From the NCBI GenBank assembly GCA_902806565.1, contig CADCXA010000016.1, forward strand, positions 434,001 to 498,000: DNA of 64,000 bases, read 5' to 3'. Shown in pieces: positions 41,569-52,457 of this stretch. The DNA is from Hypoxylon rubiginosum (Eukaryota > Ascomycota > Sordariomycetes > Xylariales > Hypoxylaceae). A program made the position numbers and the translations under genes. Positions within the stretch are counted from its first letter, which is position 1; each line of letters begins with the position of its first letter. Below the pieces are notes generated by a model. The model was not told the DNA's origin. It did not search any database and was given only the letters and a program-made list of their open reading frames with translations.

Positions 41569-43284
41569 TCATTGCTTCGCAGCTTTTGCACCCTCCAACG
41601 CCCCGACCACAGCAAATGATACTATAGGGGTAATGATATACGAAACCTATAATGGTAAGTTATACAATTTATATTTCAACAGGGCAGTAGGACTTACCGT
41701 GAGGAACTTAGTTATTGTCATCCGTATGTCCTGACTCGCTCCACTGACGTCTGCTAAAGCAAGGACCTTCATGGCCGTAGGGCCAATAGGCATCATCATC
41801 AATGCCCACCATAGCATCGGGTCGTCGGTAAGGAGGTTTGTGTAAGCCGCCAGAGCCCAGATAAGGGGGATGCTAATGCTATAGTGCAGGTATCAGTATA
41901 GTGGCTTATAGGGACTGTGTCTTGAGAACCTACGCCGGCCAGAGTATGAATCTGACAAAAGTCACGCAAAGGACGGTACCTAGAGGCAGATTACCGGCTT
42001 CCTCGCCTTCCTTCATGAGCCGTAAGCTCAGACTCAATTTGACACCGACGACAATGACTTGGAGAGACACGAAGAGGTCTCCCACATTTTTTATACTAGA
42101 AGTTAGCCACTATGTATATATATTTTAGTATCTTAATCAAATAGCTAGACAGTGACATTCGGGGACGTGAAGGGTTTTAAACTGAATTAGAGAGACTCGT
42201 AAATAAGCTACCAGCCAATTAACCCATCATGTGAAACAGTATATGGATATAGCATATAACTTATGCGAAGGGGACATGTAGCTTCGACGCGGGACATCTG
42301 CATGAATACGTACCGCATTGAAATAACCACCCTGATCCATATCATTAAAGAATAATCGATGCAGAGGCGGCGAAAGACCTATTATCAAGCCAATAGCAGC
42401 ACCAATGAATGGTGGATTGATAAATGTTCCGATAGTTGTAAGAATCTTCTGTACAAGTCGTGGACTAGAATAAAAGTAGTCCCGGAGTTTGGATCCAACG
42501 CCATTTTTTAATCTGCGTTCCCAATACACCACTTTTCTAGGAAGGAGGGATGTGCGTTCGTCAAGGTCACTCAAAGAATCGTCATTGTCGTCGACGCTCT
42601 CAGTCTCTTCAGAAGCATCACCTCTTTGCCCATCTTCACTAGTCTGTTGACTCTCGGGGTCTTCCGAGCTCTCTTCGTCTGACGATTGTTGTTTGCCTGT
42701 TATCCATTTGCCACCTTGGCTGAATGTGATGGTATTGTTGACAACCGAACAGGCGAGAAAATAGGTGCGTGCTCTCTCAATCCCTTCGGAAGCTTCGCCG
42801 CTACCAACCAAAGTAGCCAATACGCCCGTCGTCTCTAATGACTGAAGCAACAGCAGTGGGAGAGACTCGGTATTGTTAAAAGCAATAGCAGGGATTACCC
42901 ATGTTGGTAGGCGGAACAACGCTACGGCTGCTTTTCCAATAAATATGGACGTAATAGTAGACACAAGAGCCCAGGCTTTATAAGTTAAGTTTATAGCGTT
43001 AGTAAAACAGAAATACAGATGTATTGGCTCCTCGATAAGATTAAGATGGACATACCGACAATAGGAACATAGCGCACTGCTGTATCAAGATGCAACTCCG
43101 ATCCTAATTTTACGATCAATAGACAAGGTAATAGTACTCTGACGCAAAGTCGCGACACTTCTTCGGCGGCTTTGGTTGTGACCAATCCAAACTGAGCTGC
43201 AGCAACTCCGAATCCAATAGTCAACAGCACCGACAAGGATGCCTGGACAGCCCCAAGAAAAGAGACAAGGAATTCGGAGGCCAT
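41569..43284 (-). CDS. Auxin-efflux-carrier (AEC) family membrane transporter
   Basis: This belongs to the auxin efflux carrier/PIN-like family (PF03547), which in fungi includes the yeast Ecm3/YLR152C group; the substrate in fungi is unknown. Five exons are supported: 43284-43056, 42975-42314, 42109-41934, 41878-41698 and 41646-41569, giving 441 residues. Phases agree across all four introns. The second intron is long (204 nt) and ends ATACATAG; using it restores FNAWLTSSIKNVGDLF, the family pattern. The N-terminal bundle is MASEFLVSFLGAVQASLSVLLTIGFG with RVLLPCLLIVKLGS and the intramembrane block VIPAIAFNNTESLPLLLLQS. A central acidic cytosolic loop (SSDEESSEDPESQQTSEDGQ) follows. The C-terminal bundle includes QVIVVGVKLSLSLR, MLWWALMMMPIGPTAMK and SYIITPIVSFAVVGAL. 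The location is probably ER or plasma membrane. It is divergent from the carbamoyl-phosphate synthase gene. Confidence 0.88.
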
Positions 43285-43881
43285 CCTGAAGTAATTCCTT
43301 TAACTAAGAACATGACCGAAAGTCGGGAAGTTATGAATGTTTTTATAAACCTTCCATCTGTCTGACTGTGTGCTAGTTTATAGACGACGTCATTCCCGCC
43401 AAGTTGCTCTCTACACAGGTAATTCAGGAGATAAGGCAACTTAGCTACACCTTACGTACCTGGAGCTTTGCTAAAACGGGAAACAGGGCACGCACGTACG
43501 TAATTGGGAGAAGATGGGATAAAGTTTTCATGTATGTACCTACCCTACCCCGGCGGATCGGGTCCGCCAAGAGATTTGCTCCCCTCCTGTCTCCGGAAAT
43601 CGCAGTACAGGGAGCCCTAGCTTGATATTTTTTTTATTCCTTATCGGCTTATCTAGTCGTCGATAGTGGCATGCCTTGAAATTTATCAACTTAGAGACCG
43701 ATCCGGACCTTCTAAAACTTGACAATCCTCGAATCGAAGTAGAACTTAGGGCCAAGAGCATTAAGGATATCTTTTTAGGAGCTCAATTGACTTCAATTGG
43801 GAGCAGGGAGCCCCGAAATCTGGTCTTGCGAAGGCCTTGCCCCTTCTACATCCTCCCACATTCCAGCTCGTTGAGCCTATC
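43285..43881. promoter_or_regulatory. Divergent promoter region between the AEC transporter and cpa2
   Basis: This 597-bp spacer must hold both promoters. Seeing TGACTnnnA-type Gcn4/CPC-1 sites would be expected for arginine-pathway control. The nearest match on inspection is CTGACTGTGTG at 43364-43374, which is only partial, so no regulatory site is claimed. Confidence 0.4.
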
Positions 43882-46800
43882 ATGGCTCTCTCCACCAAAC
43901 TTGCAGGCCGAGCGCCTGTGTTGCTGCGGCATGGTCGACGACTACCCATCACCCGAAGACAGCTTACTACCGCAAGCCTCCGTGGCCCTTCTCAGCTTCT
44001 AGCTTCCACCCGGAAAGCTGGCTTTGCTCAGGAAAGGAACTTTTCTGTCACCGCCCTTTGCTCAGCTGGCAATGCTGCTGCTGCTCAGGAGGCTCCCAAC
44101 CCGAAGGCGTACTTGGAGAGCGGCGTGATAAAGCCGAGGGATGTTGTAAACGTCAAGAAGGTCTTGGTTATTGGAAGCGGTGGCTTAGCAATTGGACAGG
44201 CTGGAGAGTTTGACTATTCAGGTTGGTATTGTCCTTCACGAACCCGGCGGTCAGGGGTGACTCAGAACCCGATCGAATCAAGGGATACTAATGCTCAAGC
44301 TTGAATAGGTTCACAAGCGCTTAAGGCCCTGAAAGAAGCTGGGGTATCCTCTGTGCTGATTAACCCAAATATTGCAACGATTCAAACGGACCATGTCCTC
44401 GCTGACGAAGTTTACTACCTCCCTGTAACCCCGGAGTACGTGTCCTACGTTATCGAGAGGGAACGACCCGATGGTATCTTCCTGTCTTTCGGTGGGCAGA
44501 CAGCGCTGAACTTGGGTGTGCAAATGCAGCGCATGGGCATATTGGAGAGATATGGCGTTAAGGTTCTTGGCACGAGCGTCCATACTCTAGAACTTAGTGA
44601 AGACAGAGATCTCTTTGCTAAGGCCCTCAACGAGATTGACATTCCAATCGCTAAATCCATCGCTGTTGGCACTATCGATGATGCCCTCGATGCTGCCACC
44701 AAGGTCGGATACCCCATCATCGTCCGCGCTGCCTACGCGCTGGGTGGTCTCGGTTCTGGTTTCGCCAACAATGAGGAGGAACTTCGCAACATGGCCGCTC
44801 GCTCTTTGACTCTCTCGCCACAGATCCTTGTTGAGAAATCATTAAAGGGCTGGAAGGAAGTCGAGTACGAAGTCGTCCGTGATGCAAATAACAACTGCAT
44901 TACCGTCTGCAATATGGAGAACTTCGACCCCCTAGGAACTCACACAGGTGACTCGATTGTCGTCGCGCCCAGTCAAACTCTCAGCGACGAGGAGTATCAT
45001 ATGCTTCGTACCGCCGCCATCAAGATTGTTCGTCACCTTGGCGTTGTTGGCGAATGCAATGTTCAGTATGCCCTCCAGCCGGACGGTCTTGACTACAGGG
45101 TGATTGAGGTCAATGCTCGTCTGTCCCGTTCATCGGCCCTTGCTTCGAAAGCCACCGGATACCCTCTGGCTTATACTGCGGCAAAGATTGGACTCGGACA
45201 CAGCCTGCCTGAGCTACCAAACGCCGTTACGAAAACGACTACTGCTAACTTCGAACCCTCCCTTGACTACATTGTAACAAAGATACCCCGTTGGGACTTG
45301 GCAAAATTCCAGCACGTAAAGCGTGATATTGGTAGCGCGATGAAATCCGTGGGCGAAGTCATGGCTATAGGGCGTACTTTCGAAGAGTCGTTCCAAAAGG
45401 CCATTCGCCAAGTTGATCCTAAGTTCGTCGGGTTCCAAGGCGACAAGTTTGAAGACCTCGACTATGAGCTTTCGCACCCCACGGACCGCCGTTGGTTAGC
45501 AGTCGGCCAGGCCATGCTGCACGAGGGCTACACAGTTGAACGGATTCATGACCTGAGCAAGATCGACAAATGGTTCCTATACAAGCTCCAAAACATCGTC
45601 GACTGCACCAAGGAGATGGAAGCCGTCGGTAGCTTGGAGAGCCTGAAACGAGACCTCGTTCTCAAAGCGAAGAAGATGGGCTTCTCCGACAAGCAGATCG
45701 CGAACGCCGTCAGGAGTAACGAAGATGCTGTCCGTGCCCTTCGCTTAAGCATGGGCATCCGTCCTTGGGTTAAGAAGATTGATACGTTGGCCGCCGAGTT
45801 CCCCGCTAATACTAACTACCTGTATACTACTTACAACGCCAGCACCCACGATGTCACCTTTGAAGACAAAGGCACCATCGTCCTCGGAAGTGGCGTGTAC
45901 AGAATTGGCAGTTCAGTTGAATTTGACTGGTGTGCTGTCAGTGCCGCCTTGGCCTTGAGGAATATGGGCGAGAAGACCATTATGATCAACGTAAGTTAAA
46001 TGTTCTGATTCTCCCCCCCCCTTTTCGTCCTCTTCTTCTTTTCCCTCTTTCTCATTTTCTTCTTCTTCCCCTTCTTCTTCTTCCCCTTCTTCTTCTTCCC
46101 CTTCTTCTCCTCTCCCCCTCCCCTCCTCCTTCTCCTTCTCCTCCTTCTTCTTCTCCTTCTTCTTCTTCTCCTTCTTCTTCTTCTCCTTCTTCTCTCCCCT
46201 TACATATCTGACACGCCGTACCTGTCTTCCGGATCTGCCGCCCGGCATTCTTGGTTTTCACAATCAGAACCATTATGAATCACTAAGCAGTCGACCTGGA
46301 CATTTTTGGGGTTCTCAATAATGTTACTACAATTTTACTAGACCATTTACCCACTTGCTTCTTCAACCCGAGAATATTGAAATTTCTTTTTTCCTTTGCT
46401 TCAATACTTGTTGACTTCCTTCAAACATTTTTCCTCTCTTACAATGCCTGCTAACTTCCTTCTGGTATAATCCCGAGACCGCGTCCACAGATTTCGATAC
46501 AGCCGACAAACTGTACTTTGAGGAGCTTAGTTATGAGAGGGTTATGGATATTTACGAGCTCGAAAATGCATCCGGTGTGGTTGTGTCCGTTGGTGGCCAG
46601 CTCCCCCAGAATATCGCCTTGCGTCTCCAGGAGACGGGTAAGGCAAACGTCTTAGGAACTGATCCTAATGATATCGACAAGGCCGAAGATCGACAAAAAT
46701 TCTCAGAGATCCTGGATAGCATTGGAGTTGATCAGCCTGCTTGGAAGGAGCTGACCTCGGTAGCGGAAGCTGAGAAATTCGCCGATCAGGTTGGCTACCC

Positions 46801-48015
46801 TGTGCTGGTCCGTCCGAGTTACGTCCTTTCTGGTGCTGCCATGACTGTCATCCGAAGCCAAGAGGACCTGAAGGACAAGTTAGAGGCTGCTAGCAATGTT
46901 TCCCCTGACCATCCTGTGGTCATAACCAAGTTTATCGAGGGGGCTCAAGAAATCGATGTCGACGGTGTTGCTCATCAAGGCAACTTGATCATTCACGCTA
47001 TTAGCGAGCACGTCGAACAAGCCGGTGTTCACTCTGGTGATGCCACGTTGATCCTTCCTCCGGTAAATTTGGATGACAGAATGATGGAACGACTAAAGGA
47101 GATTGCTCAAAAGGTTGCAAAGGCATGGAGCATTACAGGACCATTCAATATGCAGATCATCAAGGCTGAGAATCCCGAAGGCAAAGAACCAGCCCTCAAA
47201 GTTATCGAGTGCAACCTTCGTGCATCTCGTTCCTTCCCCTTCGTCAGCAAGGTCCTCGGAACAAACTTTGTCGATGTTGCAACGAAGGCGCTCGTTAACA
47301 AGAATGTTCCTGAACCTACTGACCTCATGGCTGTCAAGAGAGATTATCTTGCTACTAAAGTTCCCCAATTCTCCTGGACCCGTCTCGCTGGTGCCGACCC
47401 GTTCTTGGGTGTGGAAATGGCCAGCACAGGTGAGATGGCTTGCTTCGGCAAGGATCTTGTCGAGGCATACTGGACGTCTGCTCAGTCGGCCATGAACTTC
47501 CGAGTACCTGAGCCCGGTGAGGGTATCCTCTTTGGTGGCGAGACGTCGAAGCCCTGGCTCACTAAGATTGCTGACTACCTCTCTCCCCTCGGCTACAAAT
47601 TCTACGCCGCCGAAGAGGATGTTAAGCAGTTCCTCGAATCGACCACCAAGGACAAGGCGACTGTGGAAGTAATAGAGTTCCCCAAGGAAGACAAGCGAGC
47701 ACTCCGAGAAGTCTTCCAGAAGTACGACATCCAGGGCGTCTTCAACCTAGCACTGGCCCGGGGCAAGACGGTAATGGACGTCGACTACGTGATGCGGCGA
47801 AATGCCGTGGATTTCGGTGTCCCGTTATTCATGGAACCTCAGGTATGACACCCCTTGCCGTTCAACTAAACTATACACATGTGAATGCTAACACTTAAAA
47901 TTACTAGACGGCAATTCTCTTTGCCCAATGCATGAGCGAAAAGCTGCCTAGGAGCGAAGGTATTCCTCCCGAGGTTCGTCGGTGGTCCGAGTTCCTCGGC
48001 GGCAAGCCGCTGTAG
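43882..48015 (+). CDS. cpa2: Carbamoyl-phosphate synthase, arginine-specific, large chain
   Basis: The ammonia-using large subunit makes carbamoyl phosphate for arginine synthesis, in mitochondria in Neurospora (arg-3). Four exons fit: 43882-44221, 44309-45990, 46466-47842 and 47908-48015, giving 1168 residues. The first 50-60 residues are Arg/Ser/Thr rich without acidic residues, a mitochondrial presequence. Two tandem ATP-grasp halves follow. The first has [33 protein letters not shown] and [11 protein letters not shown]. The second has [39 protein letters not shown] and [14 protein letters not shown]. It ends [20 protein letters not shown]. Two oddities stand out. Intron 1 has an unusual GTTGGT donor. 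Intron 2 (45991-46465) is long for this locus, carries a 147-nt all-pyrimidine stretch, and ends CTGG instead of AG exactly where YNPET must resume. Identity is certain; expression depends on how intron 2 is removed. Confidence 0.93.
46055..46201 (+). repeat. 147-nt uninterrupted pyrimidine tract inside cpa2 intron 2
   Basis: Every base from 46055 to 46201 is C or T, mostly in CTT and TTCTTC units with a C-rich centre. Nearly all of 46011-46054 before it is pyrimidine too (one G at 46027, one A at 46054). Such homopurine/homopyrimidine DNA can form a triplex. Here it enlarges an intron to 475 nt where 50-90 nt is usual. Confidence 0.92.
46460..46470 (+). other. Non-canonical 3' splice site (GG) of cpa2 intron 2
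   Basis: A good branch point, GCTAAC, at 46450-46455 is followed by TTCCTTCTGG and then by TATAATCCCGAG, which encodes the invariant YNPE. The intron must therefore end at 46465 with GG where AG is required. The nearest in-frame AG is the GAG at 46475-46477; its use would delete YNPE, part of a conserved ATP-grasp-half motif. Confidence 0.75.
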
Positions 48016-49256
48016 AGTATCTAAATATTCATCTGCCCCCAAAAATTGGCTATTTTTTTTCTTCCCTCGAAAAAAAAAATCGAAATACTATCGCAAAAAT
48101 GTCATTCGCGATTTATTGAAAAGCGGCGTTCACCTTGGGATTCTCTCTCCAAAAAGATCTTCGGAGTCGGACGGCGGCGGGTGGGAGGAGGTTCGATGAA
48201 TGATAACGGATTGATATTTTCTTCCGTTTGCTATGTACGTAGTTACGGCTTTGGTGCTGGAGAAAAGTAAACACAATTTGATTTCCCTTCCGTAATGAAT
48301 TTCGCAGTCGGATTTAGTACCTAAGCTGCTTTTCGAGAAATGTGCTCAATAGTCCCGCAACAGTTCTAAGGATTCTGGAATGGTTAACATGGCTACAATA
48401 CAGGAACCATCTTTAGGGCAATCTTATATCATAGTAATGAATTACGTATATTGTAACCTGAAGGTTTGGATTGGCCTCATGAAAGTGATAAGGGGAAAAA
48501 CGATGGAATAAGAAAATTAAGAACCAGAGACAAGTTATCACTCATCCAGCTTGACTAAAATAGGTAGAACTTTTCTAGATAGCTTGATACTGTTCAGTTG
48601 CTGAGACGGACCTAGAATGGTATCGACCTCTTATATAGCTCTGGTTATGTAGGTAGGTAGGGAGTTAGGACAAGGCAATTTACCACTACTCAGAATCAAA
48701 ACGCTAAAACTAAGTAGAACGAGCACATGTCTTAGATGCGAAATAGGTATTGTATGGATGAGCTATTCGTATTTACTAGATACTTTTTCTGTCCCATCGC
48801 AGGTCTTGCTTCAACCTGTCGCAAGTACGAGATAGTACGTGGACGTCAAGTTCTGTTGATCCCAGCAAACATTTCCGATATCTACCTGTAGGTAGCTATT
48901 AAAAGCTAACTTACGCACTTTCGTAAGAATGGTATCTTATAAGTAACATATTCATCGTCCTAATTCGCGTTCCTATTCATCGACCATGAAAAGGTTCACT
49001 GCGGACGGACTAAGGGCAACTGCAACTAGATGTTGAGATGCCTCCCTAAGGTTAGTGTACGATAAACGCCCGTCCCTTACGCCCGGCCAAGTGTAGTTAA
49101 AATTCCGCTAGACGGTTGGTTGTCTCCGTCTCCGTCCGAATATCCGTCGCTAGTCGCGTGTTTCCTCGCCTGTTGCTAGATTATTGCACTGTCGACTAGT
49201 CCTTTCTAATGAAACCCCCTTATTACCCGCCTCGATTTATACTTCCCTGGTTGGGT
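48016..49256. other. Convergent spacer between cpa2 and npl4
   Basis: Both neighbours end in this 1.24 kb AT-rich spacer. It contains several GTAGGTAG and TACCTGTAGGTA words (48649-48660 and 48880-48896). A 74-codon frame at 48046 lies in the cpa2 3' untranslated region and has no support. Confidence 0.55.
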
Positions 49257-51446
49257 TCACAACTCCTCAAACTTGGCACGTTCGAAGACTGGTCGGTGCT
49301 CGTTTCGATCGTTTAGCCTAACGGCAGCAAGACGCTTAGCAAGCGGTTCACCCGACTTATTGGGGCGGGAACCAGGAGCGGGGGCGGTAGAGGACGACGA
49401 TGCATAGGACAGCCCAGCATCACCACCGCGGCCCCCCTCGTCACTTGAACGACGAGGGCGCTTTTTGGGGGGACTCTCACCAGTCGCTTGTAGAATGGTT
49501 TCTAGGGTCTGCCAACCGGGCATCGAAAAGAGTTGGTATGTGTCAGCGAGATCGTGTGTTGTCGCCACCCGGCAGAGGAGCGCCTCCTCCTCCTAAACAA
49601 CTGTTAGCTGATAATGCGATAGATATCCGGTACATCCTAAGCTTACCTTTGATAGGACACCCATCCCGTGGATGAAGTTGAGAAGGTGAAAGTCAGAGAG
49701 GGACCCCAGTTCGTTACCGTTGCTGGTATCAAGAGCCTTAGCGACCGAATTGTGCTGCTGACTCTCTCCCATGATCTCGCGATTTTCGATTGGAAAGCTG
49801 GAGGCGTTGAACAGTGGTTTGGGCTGCGCGGGGAAACCGTGTGTCAATGTCACGAAAAGATACTCCACAGGGAAGGATGGTTTGGCGTTTTCCTGTACAT
49901 TTGCGCCGTATTCGTTGATCTTCCGGTAGAACACTTCGGGAATGTATCGTGTCCGGCTCGTAGAACCGTCATCTTCCTCCTCTTCTCGCACAAGCATAAC
50001 GTTGGGATCAGCCGACGGTTCAATAAGATCCGACCGTACCATTTCCACGGCATCGTTAGATACCTGATACGACGAGATGGCGATCTGACCCGTCTCATCG
50101 CCGGAAATGATGCATGTGACGAAGTTGGAGCCAAATCTCCCCGTGTCACTCCATTTAGTAGGCTTAGGATGCTGGGCCTGTAGTCGCGCAGCGAAGCAGA
50201 CTTCTAGCGAGCTGAGATAGTAAGAGTCGGCATGTCGCTTGCAGATGACCTTTCCATCGCCAGTTCCTGCATCGAGCAAATCTGTGTAGATCACCCCAAT
50301 CTGCTCGAGTCCGCATAGCTTGGCGACGTCGTTTACGGCAGCCTCGTCCTCCCAAGTGTTCAGCGACACTCCGTCGACCTCGTCTATTTGCGGGACCTCA
50401 TATACCGCCTCGACGATCGCTTTCACGCCGAGGGGTACCTCGGAGTACTCTGCGTAGCGGCCATATAGATAACCGACTCGTTGCGCACCAGTCTTTCGCC
50501 AGGCGTCGATGAAGGAATTGACAAGCTCAAACGAAGCGAACTCGACGTGATCAACCATACGGAAGGTCTGCGGCTGGAGGGTAATGGCACTGGGCTGGCA
50601 TTTGGTGCAAATGCCCTCAGGCCACGCCGGGTGACCTGAAGGGCAATCCCTCTTAACTCTGAAATAAGGCTCCTTTAGGGGTGGGATGAATGAGCTTCCC
50701 AGCTCGGGCTTGTTGGTAGCGGAGTTGATCTTCCGGAGGTACGAGTGAAACGATAGGTACTTGATCTTCTTATCGGTAAGATACTGTGCGTTGAAAGGGT
50801 CCAGTGGCATGCAGTAGTCGCACATGCCCTTGGGACCGTGCTTGCACATACGATCCCGACCTCGAGAGATCTTCCCATCTTGCCTGTCTAACCGGTCGTC
50901 CAGCGCCGACTGCCTCACAACTTCCCAGGGGTTCTTGATGACTTGCGAAGGGGATGCTAGCGGGGGCGGGTCGATGGGCAAATCCTCTGTAGGTAAGATA
51001 GGTTTGCCGTTTAGTCGATTCGTCGACGATATAGTGGTAGATGGTGTGGATTCGCCATTTGTGTGGCCGTTGGCGGCGTTCTGGTGCTGGTAGTTGATGA
51101 AGATTAGGTCTCCATGACTGGGTATGATGTTAACACACTTGAAAGACGGTCAAGGGGAGAGGGATAAGCGTAATACTTTAAGCCGATTTGAGACAACTTG
51201 AACCTGGCGATATCCTCCAGCTTCTTCGAGCCTTTGGCTTGGGGATCCGGGGACATGGAAATGCTACTCGGGTCGACAGTAGGTGGCAATTGCGCTACGA
51301 GCTGCATCTTGAAGTTAGAGGCGACTCGGTTCAGATAGAAGGTAGTGAAGTCAAGCACATACCTGGCGACCGAGCTCAGCGAAGGAGTCAGTCTTCTCGA
51401 TATTGATCCGGATCATGCCATCCGGCCCCCGCAGTCGTAATAGCAT
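49257..51446 (-). CDS. npl4: Npl4, cofactor of the Cdc48 segregase
   Basis: Npl4 pairs with Ufd1 to recruit ubiquitinated substrates to the Cdc48/p97 ATPase, for ER-associated degradation and other extraction tasks. Four exons are supported: 51446-51363, 51307-51177, 51117-49647 and 49592-49257, giving 673 residues. All three introns are 54-59 nt with GTATGT, GTATTA and GTAAGC donors, and phases agree. The N-terminal ubiquitin-like domain begins [18 protein letters not shown] and reaches [15 protein letters not shown]. The zf-NPL4 part has [17 protein letters not shown] and [18 protein letters not shown], the paired Cys/His metal sites. The MPN-like domain starts [18 protein letters not shown] and includes [13 protein letters not shown], with no active metalloprotease motif, as usual for Npl4. 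The C-terminus carries a basic run (KKRPRR) and disordered Ser/Gly residues. Identity is firm. Confidence 0.94.
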
Positions 51447-52457
51447 AGTGAGGCGTTCGTCCCTGGACAACTATTCGCAGTGTTGCCACGGAAAGGTAAA
51501 GACGAGAGAATAGACCTCGTATGTGGGTTATGAATTTAGTAGAAGTTGTAAGTTTGGGTCCAAGGCGATGAGGCTTAGTGGCTTAGTGGAAGTGAGACTG
51601 CCATAGAAAGCAGTGGAGAAGATGGACGAATATGTCGGACTTGGGAAGATGTCGAAGTTTGTGGAAAAGAGAAAAGGAAGAAGGTAGATGGTTCCATTCA
51701 CAAGTTGCATAATGAGATGTATGTACAGTGTCCAGGCACCTGACGGCTGATGACGCGCCTTAGGTAGAGCTTTGTCAGACGGATCAACTGGTAAAGGTGG
51801 GATGCCTTTTGCCTGGCAGCCCTGGCCTTCGCCCTTGCAGCAGCGGACATGGCCCAAGCTCCTACCGCCTTTTAGGTGCTTTAAGCACATGCATACATGC
51901 ATATGCAAGTAAGGGAGAATACACATACTGAACCTGGAGACGCCCGCTATACCTCAGACATACATACGTACATAGACAATTATATGGTAAATAAATGGTG
52001 ATGCAACGACTTTTGTTTTATTGCAAGATTCCTTAGAGGTCATCATCGAGCCTCGAACATAAAAACAAAAATAAAAATAAAAATGAACCCCCGTGGATGA
52101 CATCCCGTGCCCATCATCTCGGCCAGTTGGCTTAACAAATTAGGGGTACTAAAAAAACGCATTTAGAGCCAGACTTTTCGTGACCCCCACCCCAAGGCCC
52201 TTCCTGACCAAATTTCGACTCCTGCAGTACGGCATGAGCAGATATGAAAAAGAAGTACTACTGTACTGTCTAGTTTACATAGGATGAATACAATCCCGAG
52301 CCCAAGTACTCAGCTGCCGTATGCATCATCCAGTTGCACGGGCTGCTATTGCTCGAAGTCCAGCCCTGCCTAATCTTATAAACCCCTCCTTAAACGCCCC
52401 GTAGGTGTCCACGTTTCTTGGACATCGAGAAATGTTATCCGTCGAGCGTCTGCTGCT
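51447..52457. other. Spacer upstream of npl4, downstream of the PWWP gene
   Basis: This 1 kb region contains the npl4 promoter and leader at the left and the 3' untranslated region of the PWWP gene at the right. A 132-codon minus-strand frame at 51528-51926 has no family resemblance. An A-rich repeat (AAAAACAAAAATAAAAATAA) lies at 52062-52081. Confidence 0.5.

Noticed and set aside
45913..46273. Minus-strand frames encoding Lys/Glu-rich proteins in cpa2 intron 2
   Set aside because: They are merely the translation of the pyrimidine tract read from the purine-rich strand.
37475..51446. Possible functional cluster of ER/proteostasis genes (sec66, DUF1746, npl4)
   Set aside because: They are interleaved with unrelated genes, each with its own promoter, and such co-location is expected by chance among housekeeping genes.
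51528..51926. 132-codon minus-strand frame upstream of npl4
   Set aside because: Lies in the npl4 promoter/leader region and lacks any domain or splice support.
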